Source: Crocinitomicaceae bacterium
Lineage (GTDB): Bacteria > Bacteroidota > Bacteroidia > Flavobacteriales_G > Salibacteraceae
Assembly: GCA_018623405.1 (NCBI GenBank)
Contig: JAAZVO010000051.1
Span: forward strand, 1 to 12,869
Reading direction: 5' to 3'
Length of the DNA: 12,869 nt
This document shows, piece after piece, positions 6,793 to 12,869 of this stretch; position 1 is the first letter of the stretch, and each line of letters starts with the position of its first letter. Position numbers and translations under genes: made by a program. The notes beneath the pieces were generated by a model. The model saw nothing but the letters and a program-made list of their open reading frames with translations. It made no database searches and was not told the DNA's origin.

Positions 6793-9700
6793 TAAATATC
6801 ATTAAAGTACTCTGAAACCTTATTTCTGTAATATAGGTTTAGGTTTGGTGGTACTGTTTTTAGTAATTCAGTTTCTTTTTCTTTTTGCTTTTTATACTCT
6901 TCAAATATATCTTCTATTTTTCTTGTAAGCTCATAAGCTTCCTTAGATTCTCTTTTATTGTCGTATTCTCTTTCTCTATCTGCTTTTTCAGATTCTAATA
7001 ACCTACCTAATATTTCTTCTTGTCTTTTTAAAGTCTGCTGTCTAAGGTTTAAGTTTACGAGATCTTCTTCTGTTTGTTCCATTAACTCTTGAAGTTTTAT
7101 TAAACCCTCTCCCGCTTTTCCATTTTCACCGCCATCCAATTCATTTTGTAGTTGCTTTAAAGCTTCTCTAATTTGGGCCTGTTGCGCCGCCATTTTTGCA
7201 ATTTCTTTACTCATGCCTGGCGACTGTCCGGGGGATTGCCCGTTTGGAGATTCCCCTTTTTGCATTTTTTCAAGCATTTCTTTCATCTGCTGGTTAAGGC
7301 TTTGCTGCATTGATTTTAGTTGTGACATAGATGGTTTTCCGGAGCCTGGTTTTTTGCATTGTTGTTGCCCTTGCACCATCGATTGCATTTGTTGTTGCAT
7401 TTGCTGTAGGCTTTCATCTAAAATTAACGCTAAATTATTTGTGGAGGTCATAATAAATTGTTGCCTTGTAGCTGCTTTAGATGGGTTTCTAGACGCTAAT
7501 TCTTCTATTGATTTTTCAATGTTATTATTAATCAAGTTAATCTCTTTATTCACTGTTGCTTCTAGCTGCATTACACGCTTTGATAATGCAAACAAAGAGT
7601 CTTCTATCATTTTGGCATTGTCTTTAATTCTTTTTTGCTCTTGGTTTGCGGCTACAAATGCAGGATCATTTCGTTTTAAGCCTTTTACAGTTTCCATTAA
7701 AGCTTCTTGATCAAATGAAAGCTCAATAAGGTTCTCTAATAAAGCCCTTAAGTCTTCCATGTTTTCCATGTTTTGCTGAGATTGCATCGATGCCATTGTG
7801 CTTTCCATTTGCTCTCTCATTTCTTGCATTTGTTGCTTGGCGTTTTCTTGACTTTCTTGAGATTTGTTTCTGTTGTTTTTTTCTAGCTGGTCTGATGCAT
7901 TTTGCATTTCTTCCTGCAGGCTTTCGCTTTGTTCTTTTTGGTCAGGTAATTTGTTAGGGTTTTCTAATTCTTCATTTTTCTTTTTTAATTCCTCTAAGTC
8001 TTCTTTTAACGATTCGGCCTTTTTGTTAAGCTCATCTTGTTTTTCTTTCAGTTCTTCAGGTTTGCTGTTTTTTTCTTTGTTCTCGTCTAAAAGTTCCTGT
8101 TGTTCCTCTTCTAATTCTTTTAATTTATCAATGGCGTTTTGCATTTCCTGCTCAAACTCTAATTGCTTAAATAATTCTAGGGTTCGGTCAAGTTCTTTTT
8201 CCATGTCCGCATTTGAGAGTTCCATTTTCTCTAGAGCATTTTTCATTTGGTTTTTATCCATTTGCTCCATGAGTTTTTCCATTTCTTCTAGCATTTTTTT
8301 CATCTCATCATCCATGATGTTTTCTAGAAGCTCTTCTAATTTCTTTTGCTTTTCTAATAATTCTGGAGAAGGGCTCACCAACTCATTACGCATTTGATTT
8401 TTTTCTTTATTCTTATTTATTAGGTCTTCAACTTTATTTTCAAGCTGATTGCGCTTATCAATTAATTGTTTTAATTGCTCTTTTTCTTCCCAACTTGGCT
8501 TTTTCTTTTCAAGAAGCTTTTTGGTGAGGTCTTCTACCTCTTTTTGTAATTCTTTTACTTCTTCAATAGCCTCATTCATTGATGATTTAATAGCCTCATT
8601 TTGAGCTTGATTCATCTTGTTTAGCTCATCTATTGTAGGGAGCTTCAATTGTTTTATTTGGCTTTTTGTTGACTTTGATCCATTTACAGCATCATTATCA
8701 AAAACTTCAAAATAATAGGTTACTTCATCTCCTGCTTTAAGGTTTAGTTCAGAGAGACTCCAGCTGTAGTAAAAGTTTTGGTTTGCCAAACCAGACCTTA
8801 ACGGAACATTTAATTTTATTAAAGAATCGTTTTTTGTAGCATGAAATACTAAAGATGAAACCCCATAATCATCGTTTAAACCGCCATTAAAATAAATCTG
8901 AGATAGACCTATACTATCCTTTAATTCTTGAACACTAATGGTTGGATATTGGTCTTTAATTAACGTGATAGTATAGTTTAGCGCTTCAATCTTTTTGTTA
9001 GTAGCGTTTTTTGCCAAAACTGAATATTGGCTATTAGTTTTAGGTAAATATTGAGCTTCAAATAAGTTGCTTTTTGTTTGTTTTGCTTTAATTGAGTCTG
9101 CGGCTATAATTAAAACATCATCTACATCTTCAACAGTAAATCCCCACAAAATATTTGTGCCCTCCGGTATTAAAAGGTCGCCGGAGCTATTTAATTCTTC
9201 GTCGGGTTTTTGCGTATATGAAGGATAATCTAACGAAACTTTCAGCCCTTTAACAATAGGTGTTGGCATTACCTCTAAAGTATAAGTGCTTGACGTTACA
9301 GGATTTGAAAAAAGCTGAAAATCAGTGCTTTTTTGGATGTTTTTTAAAGTAAAGGCAAATCGACTCCCGTTTTGCTTGCGCATTTTAAATGAGTTTTCGC
9401 CAACTTTTACGAAAACCTCATTAGGTTGCAGCTCACCTGTTGTAGAAACAACCAACTCAAAATCTTCATTTTTCGATGCTGTTAAATCTTCATTTTCGAC
9501 CACAAAATTGAATGGAAGCGGTTTTTGGTATTCTACATCGTAGTTCATGAATCTAGCTGTACCATCTTTAATTAGGCTAGGAGAGGTAAACGAAAGCACA
9601 AACAGCAAAAACAAAGGAGCTACAGCATACTTCAAATACTTTTTATTGGCCTTAAAGTCAATAGCCATAGAAAACGGAACAGGCTTTAATTCTATAATCT

Positions 9701-10109
9701 TTTGCTCGATAGATGCAATTAATAAGGAGAAATCGCTTCCCTGTTTATCAATTATAGCTTTTAGTTGAAGTGTGTTGGTAATCTTATCCTTTACCTCAGG
9801 AAAGTGTTTACCAATAATGTTAGCTGCATCAAAATCATTTATGGTTTTGCCAATGCTATTTAACTTAAGCACCGGAGAAATGATGTAACGCCATAAAATG
9901 CCCAATTCAATAAGTACAAAACCGAAAAACAATATCGGTTTGGCAGGATATTTTAAATACAGAAAATACTCTAAGCCAATTACTCCCAAAAAAGTTAGCA
10001 CCCCAATACCCACAAAGTATATAAGGCCTTTTAGAAGTTGATTGGTGTAATATTTTTTCTTGAAAGCGTTGAGCTTTTCGAGTAAAAGATCAAAGTTTTG
10101 TTCCCTCAT
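6792..10109 (-). CDS. DUF4175-type membrane protein with long coiled coil
   Basis: This is a 1105-residue protein of unknown function. Two hydrophobic segments lie near the N-terminus (about 26-51 and 58-78) and a third at about 160-176, so the N-terminus is in the inner membrane. A beta-rich, Ig-like region spans about 185-480. From about 490 to 770 it is an extremely Glu/Lys-rich coiled coil, followed by a Met/Gln-rich part with QQQMQSMVQGQQQ (about 905-917) and a GQSPGQSPG linker (about 955-965). A charged helical tail ends the protein. This layout fits the DUF4175 family of Bacteroidota. The large domain after the third segment is presumably periplasmic (inference). It heads the block DUF4175, RsbW-like, ybeY, mnmG, and a TAAATTTG box lies 15 bp upstream of its ATG. 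Ser/Phe/Cys-rich open frames opposite the coil are composition shadows. Confidence 0.8.
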   Translation of the reverse strand: MREQNFDLLLEKLNAFKKKYYTNQLLKGLIYFVGIGVLTFLGVIGLEYFLYLKYPAKPILFFGFVLIELGILWRYIISPVLKLNSIGKTINDFDAANIIGKHFPEVKDKITNTLQLKAIIDKQGSDFSLLIASIEQKIIELKPVPFSMAIDFKANKKYLKYAVAPLFLLFVLSFTSPSLIKDGTARFMNYDVEYQKPLPFNFVVENEDLTASKNEDFELVVSTTGELQPNEVFVKVGENSFKMRKQNGSRFAFTLKNIQKSTDFQLFSNPVTSSTYTLEVMPTPIVKGLKVSLDYPSYTQKPDEELNSSGDLLIPEGTNILWGFTVEDVDDVLIIAADSIKAKQTKSNLFEAQYLPKTNSQYSVLAKNATNKKIEALNYTITLIKDQYPTISVQELKDSIGLSQIYFNGGLNDDYGVSSLVFHATKNDSLIKLNVPLRSGLANQNFYYSWSLSELNLKAGDEVTYYFEVFDNDAVNGSKSTKSQIKQLKLPTIDELNKMNQAQNEAIKSSMNEAIEEVKELQKEVEDLTKKLLEKKKPSWEEKEQLKQLIDKRNQLENKVEDLINKNKEKNQMRNELVSPSPELLEKQKKLEELLENIMDDEMKKMLEEMEKLMEQMDKNQMKNALEKMELSNADMEKELDRTLELFKQLEFEQEMQNAIDKLKELEEEQQELLDENKEKNSKPEELKEKQDELNKKAESLKEDLEELKKKNEELENPNKLPDQKEQSESLQEEMQNASDQLEKNNRNKSQESQENAKQQMQEMREQMESTMASMQSQQNMENMEDLRALLENLIELSFDQEALMETVKGLKRNDPAFVAANQEQKRIKDNAKMIEDSLFALSKRVMQLEATVNKEINLINNNIEKSIEELASRNPSKAATRQQFIMTSTNNLALILDESLQQMQQQMQSMVQGQQQCKKPGSGKPSMSQLKSMQQSLNQQMKEMLEKMQKGESPNGQSPGQSPGMSKEIAKMAAQQAQIREALKQLQNELDGGENGKAGEGLIKLQELMEQTEEDLVNLNLRQQTLKRQEEILGRLLESEKADREREYDNKRESKEAYELTRKIEDIFEEYKKQKEKETELLKTVPPNLNLYYRNKVSEYFNDI

Positions 10110-10123
10110 GCAGATTCAATCAG

Positions 10124-10131
10124 CAAATTTA
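10124..10131 (-). promoter_or_regulatory. -7 box for the DUF4175-mnmG block
   Basis: On the minus strand this reads TAAATTTG followed by C, an exact TAnnTTTG match 15 bp upstream of the DUF4175 ATG. No good -33 TTG is seen at the expected distance, so the call rests on the -7 box and its position in the divergent intergenic region. Confidence 0.5.
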
Positions 10132-10221
10132 CTGCCAGTGGCTAAATTAAGGATATAAAAAACAGTAAAAGCAAAAGAATTGTTAATGCTTGGCTTTCTG
10201 AAAATTAGCAACGAAAGAAGT

Positions 10222-10229
10222 TATCTTTG
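10222..10229 (+). promoter_or_regulatory. -7 box of the gltX-folB operon
   Basis: TATCTTTG followed by CC matches TAnnTTTG exactly and ends 18 bp before the gltX ATG. A -33 element is weak (TTTCTG around 10195-10200). The box overlaps an in-frame TTG at 10227, so that codon is unlikely to be the gltX start. Confidence 0.6.
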
Positions 10230-10247
10230 CCGCCCAAAATAAAAACA

Positions 10248-11768
10248 ATGGAAAGAAGAGTGAGAGTGAGGTTTGCACCAAGCCCAACAGGGCCCCTTCA
10301 CATGGGAGGTGTAAGAACGGCATTATACAATTATCTTTTTGCTAAAAAAAACCAAGGCGATTTTATTTTAAGAATTGAAGATACCGATCAAACAAGGTAT
10401 GTAAAGGGAGCTGAAGATTACATTTTAGAATCGCTAAAGTGGTGCGGTTTTCAACCTGATGAGGGACCTGAAAACCCTGGTAAGTTTGGGCCCTACAGAC
10501 AATCGGAGCGTAAGGCTTTATATAAACAATATGCAGATCAGTTAGTGGAGGCGGGCCATGCCTATTATGCTTTTGATACCCCTGAGGAGTTGGATGAAAT
10601 GCGCGAAAGGCTTAAAGCAGCCAAAGTTGCTTCTCCTCAATACAATGCCATTACCCGTAACTCTATGAAAAACTCACTTACTTTAAGTGAAGATGAGGTA
10701 AATAGAAGGTTGGCAAGTGGAGGGCCTTATGTAATTAGGATACAAATCCCGAGAAATGAAGAAATAAGGTTTCAAGATGCAATCAGGGGTTGGGTAGTTG
10801 TACATTCTTCTAATTTAGATGACAAAGTGCTTTTTAAAAGTGATGGCATGCCAACTTACCATATGGCGAATATTGTTGATGATCATTTAATGGAAATAAC
10901 CCATGTAATTAGGGGAGAAGAATGGTTGCCCTCAGCCCCTTTGCATATTTTGTTGTACCGGTTTTTTGGCTGGGAAGCTCCAACATTTGCTCACTTGCCT
11001 TTAATTTTAAAGCCTGATGGCAACGGTAAGTTAAGCAAAAGGGATGGCGATAGACTTGGGTTCCCTGTTTTTCCGCTAGAGTGGAAAGATCCTGAAACCG
11101 GAGCTATTTCTTCAGGATACAGAGAGAAAGGTTACTTTCCTGAAGCCTTTGTAAATGCCTTAGCCTTTTTAGGATGGAATCCGGGCACAGAGCGTGAATT
11201 GTTTAAGCTTAACGACCTAGTAGAAGCCTTCTCTTTAGAGAGAGTGGGCAAGGCCGGAGCAAAATACGATGCTGATAAAACTAAATGGTATAACCAACAG
11301 TACTTGAGAGAAAAATCTAACGAAACTCTTGTTGAGTTGTTAAAGCCCCATTTAGCGGCAAAAGGGTGGAATGTGGATGCTGTAGATCTTACAGAAATGG
11401 TTGATTTGATGAAAGAAAGAGCCGTTTTTGTAGAGGATATGTTAGAAGGAGCATATTTTTTTGAAGCTCCATCAACCTATGATGAAAAAACCATCAACAA
11501 AAAGTGGAAAGAAAATACTCCTGCAATAATTGAAAAGCTGTTGCAGGTGCTAAAAGGGCTAAAAGACTTTTCTGCAGAAGAAATTGAAAAAGAGTTTAAG
11601 GCATTCATAGAACAAGAAGGCTTAGGCTTTGGGGCTGTATTACCAAGCTTTAGAGTTTTAGTAACCGGCTTGGGAATGGGCCCTTCAATGTTTAGAATAT
11701 GCAACCTTTTGGGAAAAGAGGAGACTATTAGGAGAATAGAGGCAGGTTTAACTAAAATGAATGGATAA
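10248..11768 (+). CDS. gltX: Glutamate--tRNA ligase (GluRS)
   Basis: This class I aminoacyl-tRNA synthetase charges tRNA-Glu (in some bacteria also tRNA-Gln) with glutamate in the cytoplasm. The 506-residue protein begins MERRVRVRFAPSPTGPLHMG with the HIGH-type signature HMGG at residues 18-21. LRIEDTDQTRYV follows, and the KMSKS-type loop appears as KLSKRDGD at about 260-267. FLGWNPGTERELF and the helical anticodon-binding domain complete it. Length and motif order are normal. I chose the ATG at 10248 over the in-frame TTG at 10227 because the latter lies inside the -7 box and adds residues the family lacks. The leader is short and A-rich without a Shine-Dalgarno. The 3' end overlaps folB by 8 nt, so the two form an operon. 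Confidence 0.97.
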   Translation: MERRVRVRFAPSPTGPLHMGGVRTALYNYLFAKKNQGDFILRIEDTDQTRYVKGAEDYILESLKWCGFQPDEGPENPGKFGPYRQSERKALYKQYADQLVEAGHAYYAFDTPEELDEMRERLKAAKVASPQYNAITRNSMKNSLTLSEDEVNRRLASGGPYVIRIQIPRNEEIRFQDAIRGWVVVHSSNLDDKVLFKSDGMPTYHMANIVDDHLMEITHVIRGEEWLPSAPLHILLYRFFGWEAPTFAHLPLILKPDGNGKLSKRDGDRLGFPVFPLEWKDPETGAISSGYREKGYFPEAFVNALAFLGWNPGTERELFKLNDLVEAFSLERVGKAGAKYDADKTKWYNQQYLREKSNETLVELLKPHLAAKGWNVDAVDLTEMVDLMKERAVFVEDMLEGAYFFEAPSTYDEKTINKKWKENTPAIIEKLLQVLKGLKDFSAEEIEKEFKAFIEQEGLGFGAVLPSFRVLVTGLGMGPSMFRICNLLGKEETIRRIEAGLTKMNG

Positions 11769-12111
11769 GGTAAGTTTAAATAAGGTTAAGTTATTTGGTT
11801 ATCACGGCTGTTTGCAAGAAGAGGAGCATACAGGGGCTAACTTTATTTTAGATGCAGATATGTTTCTTGATTTAACCGAAGCAGCCCAAACAGACGATTT
11901 ATCTAAAACGGTAGATTACGAGCGAGCCATTTTTGTTATGCAAGAAGCCTTTACCAAAAGAACTAAGCTAATTGAGCACTCAGGGTTGAAAATAATTGAG
12001 GCTTTAAAAGCAGAATTTCCATTAATCAAAAAAGTAGTTCTTACCATTCATAAACCTTCGGCTCCTATTAGTGCCGATTTTGAATCTGTAAGTATTACGC
12101 TAGAAGGGTAA
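11761..12111 (+). CDS. folB: Dihydroneopterin aldolase
   Basis: This 116-residue protein is a typical FolB, which cleaves 7,8-dihydroneopterin to 6-hydroxymethyl-7,8-dihydropterin and glycolaldehyde in folate synthesis, as a cytoplasmic multimer. Visible motifs are LFGYHGCLQEEEHTG (11-25, with the conserved Glu after the GYHG loop), the TVDYERAI segment (50-57, with the pterin-site Tyr53), and the catalytic-lysine strand TIHKPSAPI (Lys98). Its ATG lies inside the last codons of gltX (8-nt overlap in another frame), so translation is probably coupled. No terminator is seen between folB and tRNA-Cys; the terminator at 12231-12263 may end both transcripts. Confidence 0.94.
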   Translation: MDKVSLNKVKLFGYHGCLQEEEHTGANFILDADMFLDLTEAAQTDDLSKTVDYERAIFVMQEAFTKRTKLIEHSGLKIIEALKAEFPLIKKVVLTIHKPSAPISADFESVSITLEG

Positions 12112-12130
12112 TATATTCAGTTATTGTTAT

Positions 12131-12138
12131 TACTTTTG
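12131..12138 (+). promoter_or_regulatory. -7 box of tRNA-Cys
   Basis: TACTTTTG followed by C is an exact TAnnTTTG match 6 bp before the tRNA-Cys gene. No convincing -33 element is present, so transcription from folB may contribute. Confidence 0.5.
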
Positions 12139-12144
12139 CGCCAC

Positions 12145-12215
12145 GGTCACGTGGCCGAGTGGCTAGGCACAGCTCTGCAAAAGCTTGTACGGCGGTTCGA
12201 ATCCGTCCGTGACCT
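12145..12215 (+). tRNA. tRNA-Cys (anticodon GCA)
   Basis: The 71-nt sequence folds as a tRNA. The acceptor pairs GGTCACG with CGTGACC perfectly, and the discriminator is T (U73, the cysteine identity base). The D arm is GCC/GGC with loop GAGTGGCTA. The anticodon arm is CAGCT, loop CTGCAAA, AGCTT, giving GCA; the outermost pair 27-43 is a C·U mismatch. The variable loop is a short GTAC, the T stem is GGCGG/CCGTC and the T loop TTCGAAT. CCA is not encoded. Confidence 0.94.
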
Positions 12216-12230
12216 CACTAATTTAACTTT

Positions 12231-12263
12231 AAAAGCCTGTTTGTCAATCAAATAGGCTTTTTT
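12231..12263 (+). terminator. Intrinsic terminator after tRNA-Cys
   Basis: AAAAGCCTGTTTG (12231-12243) pairs over 13 bp (one G·U) with CAAATAGGCTTTT (12249-12261) around loop TCAAT, with T residues running to 12263. It is the strongest hairpin noticed in the window and probably ends the gltX-folB-tRNA-Cys transcript. Confidence 0.85.
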
Positions 12264-12274
12264 GTTTTCAGGAC

Positions 12275-12293
12275 TTACCCCCAAATTTACCCC
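12275..12293. repeat. Short direct repeat TTACCCC, 12-bp period
   Basis: TTACCCC occurs at 12275-12281 and 12287-12293, separated by CAAAT. It stands out in AT-rich intergenic DNA just 3' of the tRNA-Cys terminator. It may be a recombinase or regulator binding site, but nothing here proves either. Confidence 0.4.
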
Positions 12294-12305
12294 TATTTTT
12301 CGTTT

Positions 12306-12333
12306 TTGTTATTCGGGTTAAATATTTATTTTG
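12306..12333 (+). promoter_or_regulatory. Possible promoter of the small TM2-like gene
   Basis: TTG at 12306-12308 and TATTTTG at 12327-12333 are 18 bp apart. The second lacks one T compared with TAnnTTTG. The ATG is 19 bp further on. Confidence 0.4.
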
Positions 12334-12352
12334 GTCTTCCAAATCAATAATT

Positions 12353-12628
12353 ATGAGTGAATTAAGTACATCTGACAAAATCAATATTTACAATTCAAGA
12401 AAATTAGACTCTTTGAAAATTTGGCTTTTATTTCTTTTTTTAGGTTGGAGTTATGGTTCAATGGGTTCAATGGGTAAACAAATTCTTTATTACTTAACCG
12501 GAGGTGGTTTGCTTCTTTGGGCAATTTATAGACTATTTACCTTAAATGGAGCAATAAAAAAGTATAATAAAAAGGTTGCAGTTGAAGTTGGAATTGATGA
12601 AAGCGATTTTCAAAAATTGGGGGTTTAA
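12353..12628 (+). CDS. Small TM2-like two-transmembrane protein
   Basis: This 91-residue protein has a short polar N-terminus, two hydrophobic segments (about 22-38 and 43-63) and a basic then acidic cytoplasmic-type tail (GAIKKYNKKVAVEVGIDESD). The helix-turn-helix arrangement, with FLGW in the first helix and LYRLF-like WAIYRLF ending the second, resembles the TM2 domain family. The usual HRFYLG turn is replaced by YGSMGSMGKQ, so it belongs to a divergent branch. The function of such proteins is unknown. It stands alone after the tRNA-Cys terminator, with a possible promoter, and ends tail-to-tail with a minus-strand open frame. The ATG at 12353 is the first in frame, with an A/T-rich leader. 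Confidence 0.75.
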   Translation: MSELSTSDKINIYNSRKLDSLKIWLLFLFLGWSYGSMGSMGKQILYYLTGGGLLLWAIYRLFTLNGAIKKYNKKVAVEVGIDESDFQKLGV

Positions 12629-12798
12629 CTATCATTAAGTATAAAAAGCGGTTGTTCAATAAATGTGTGTGGGTGTTCTTTCCACCCAAGTTTATTTTTG
12701 GCGTAAAAGACTCCTTTGCCTTGATTGATGTTTTTTACATATTCTATTACTTTGATAACGAATAAGAACCAATAATTGATAAAAAGGCTAAATACCTT
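12625..12798 (-). pseudogene. Start-less open frame, possible C-terminal gene remnant
   Basis: On the minus strand 57 codons are open from just after the stop of the edge gene (12801-12799), in the same frame, to TAA at 12627-12625. No ATG, GTG or TTG occurs. The translation has a hydrophobic start (LFINYWFLFVIKVIEYV) and a protein-like end (FYAKNKLGWKEHPHTFIEQP). It could be a decayed C-terminus or a chance open frame; I do not recognise a family. This stretch otherwise holds nothing that I can identify. Confidence 0.25.
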
Positions 12799-12800
12799 TT
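12781..12800 (-). terminator. Weak terminator after the edge gene
   Basis: On the minus strand AAAAGGT (12800-12794) pairs with GCCTTTT (12788-12782) around loop ATTTA and ends in five T. The T·G pair exists only in the minus-strand RNA; on the plus strand it would be a C·A mismatch. It overlaps the stop codon of the partial gene. Confidence 0.4.
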
Positions 12801-12869
12801 ATGCTGTTTGTGCTTGCCCAGCAGGGGCAGTTTCAGATGCTGCAATTTTCTTTTTAGCTTCCTCAAAAG
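12799..12869 (-). CDS. C-terminus of an unidentified protein (partial, cut by window end)
   Basis: The last 71 bases on the minus strand encode 22 residues, EEAKKKIAASETAPAGQAQT with one flanking residue on each side, then TAA at 12801-12799. The Ala/Lys/Glu helix followed by a Pro/Ala/Gln-rich end resembles a disordered protein tail. A weak hairpin with T residues follows the stop. The gene lies mainly outside the window and its family cannot be told from this tail. Confidence 0.5.
   Translation of the reverse strand, partial: FEEAKKKIAASETAPAGQAQTA

Noticed and set aside
7213..8397. Long plus-strand open frames rich in Ser, Phe and Cys opposite the DUF4175 gene
   Set aside because: They are antisense shadows of the Glu/Lys/Gln-rich coiled-coil codons, with no recognisable domain.
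10227..10247. TTG start for gltX seven codons upstream
   Set aside because: The TTG is part of the TATCTTTG promoter box and would add residues not seen in GluRS proteins.
12147..12156. CACGTG core inside tRNA-Cys as a third parS
   Set aside because: The flanks (GGT on one side, GCC on the other) follow the tRNA acceptor and D-arm sequence and do not match the parS arms.
12150..12300. Minus-strand peptide through tRNA-Cys and the TTACCCC repeat
   Set aside because: It is mainly antisense tRNA and terminator sequence, and a stop lies just upstream of the repeat, so there is no evidence for an integrase C-terminus.
12670..12688. Hairpin TGGGTG/CACCCA as a terminator for the TM2-like gene
   Set aside because: It has only six base pairs and is followed by AGTTTATTTTT instead of an immediate T run, so it is too weak to annotate.

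Overview
The window looks like ordinary chromosome from a member of the Bacteroidota, probably close to the Flavobacteriales. The evidence is AT-rich DNA, start codons preceded by A-rich leaders instead of Shine-Dalgarno sequences, repeated TAnnTTTG-type -7 boxes, a PorZ-like type IX secretion protein with a C-terminal sorting-type domain, a DUF4175 giant protein, and a RecO without cysteines. This placement rests on recognising families by eye; no search was run.

Layout. Positions 1-844 (minus) hold the remains of a TPR-type hybrid sensor histidine kinase, broken by an internal deletion and a frameshift. Next come recO (866-1567) and porZ (1567-3864), also minus and joined by a TAATG stop/start overlap. 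A tRNA-Arg(TCG) with its own promoter and terminator lies on the plus strand at 3937-4010. A second minus-strand block reads, in order of transcription, a DUF4175 membrane/coiled-coil protein (10109-6792), an RsbW-like ATPase (6792-6373), ybeY (6368-5955) and mnmG (5926-4052), all overlapping or tightly spaced. From a divergent promoter region at 10110-10247 the plus strand carries gltX (10248-11768) and folB (11761-12111, 8-nt overlap), then tRNA-Cys(GCA) with a strong terminator. After that comes a less conserved tail: a short direct repeat, a small two-TM (TM2-like) protein, a start-less minus-strand frame, and the C-terminus of an unidentified minus-strand protein cut by the window edge.

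The most notable non-coding signal is a pair of parS-like ParB sites bracketing mnmG. The 16-mer at 5939-5954 is identical to the classical parS sequence and fills most of the ybeY-mnmG gap. A second site at 4037-4052 (14/16 identical, with a 14-bp perfect palindrome) sits between the tRNA-Arg terminator and the mnmG stop codon. This suggests a centromere-like region and therefore probable proximity to the replication origin.

Functionally the window is mostly translation housekeeping (mnmG tRNA wobble modification, ybeY rRNA processing, gltX, two tRNAs), plus folate synthesis (folB), recombination repair (recO) and type IX secretion (porZ). I see no CRISPR array, insertion sequence or complete mobile element. 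No clearly new multi-gene system is evident; the parS pair and the decayed kinase are the best leads.
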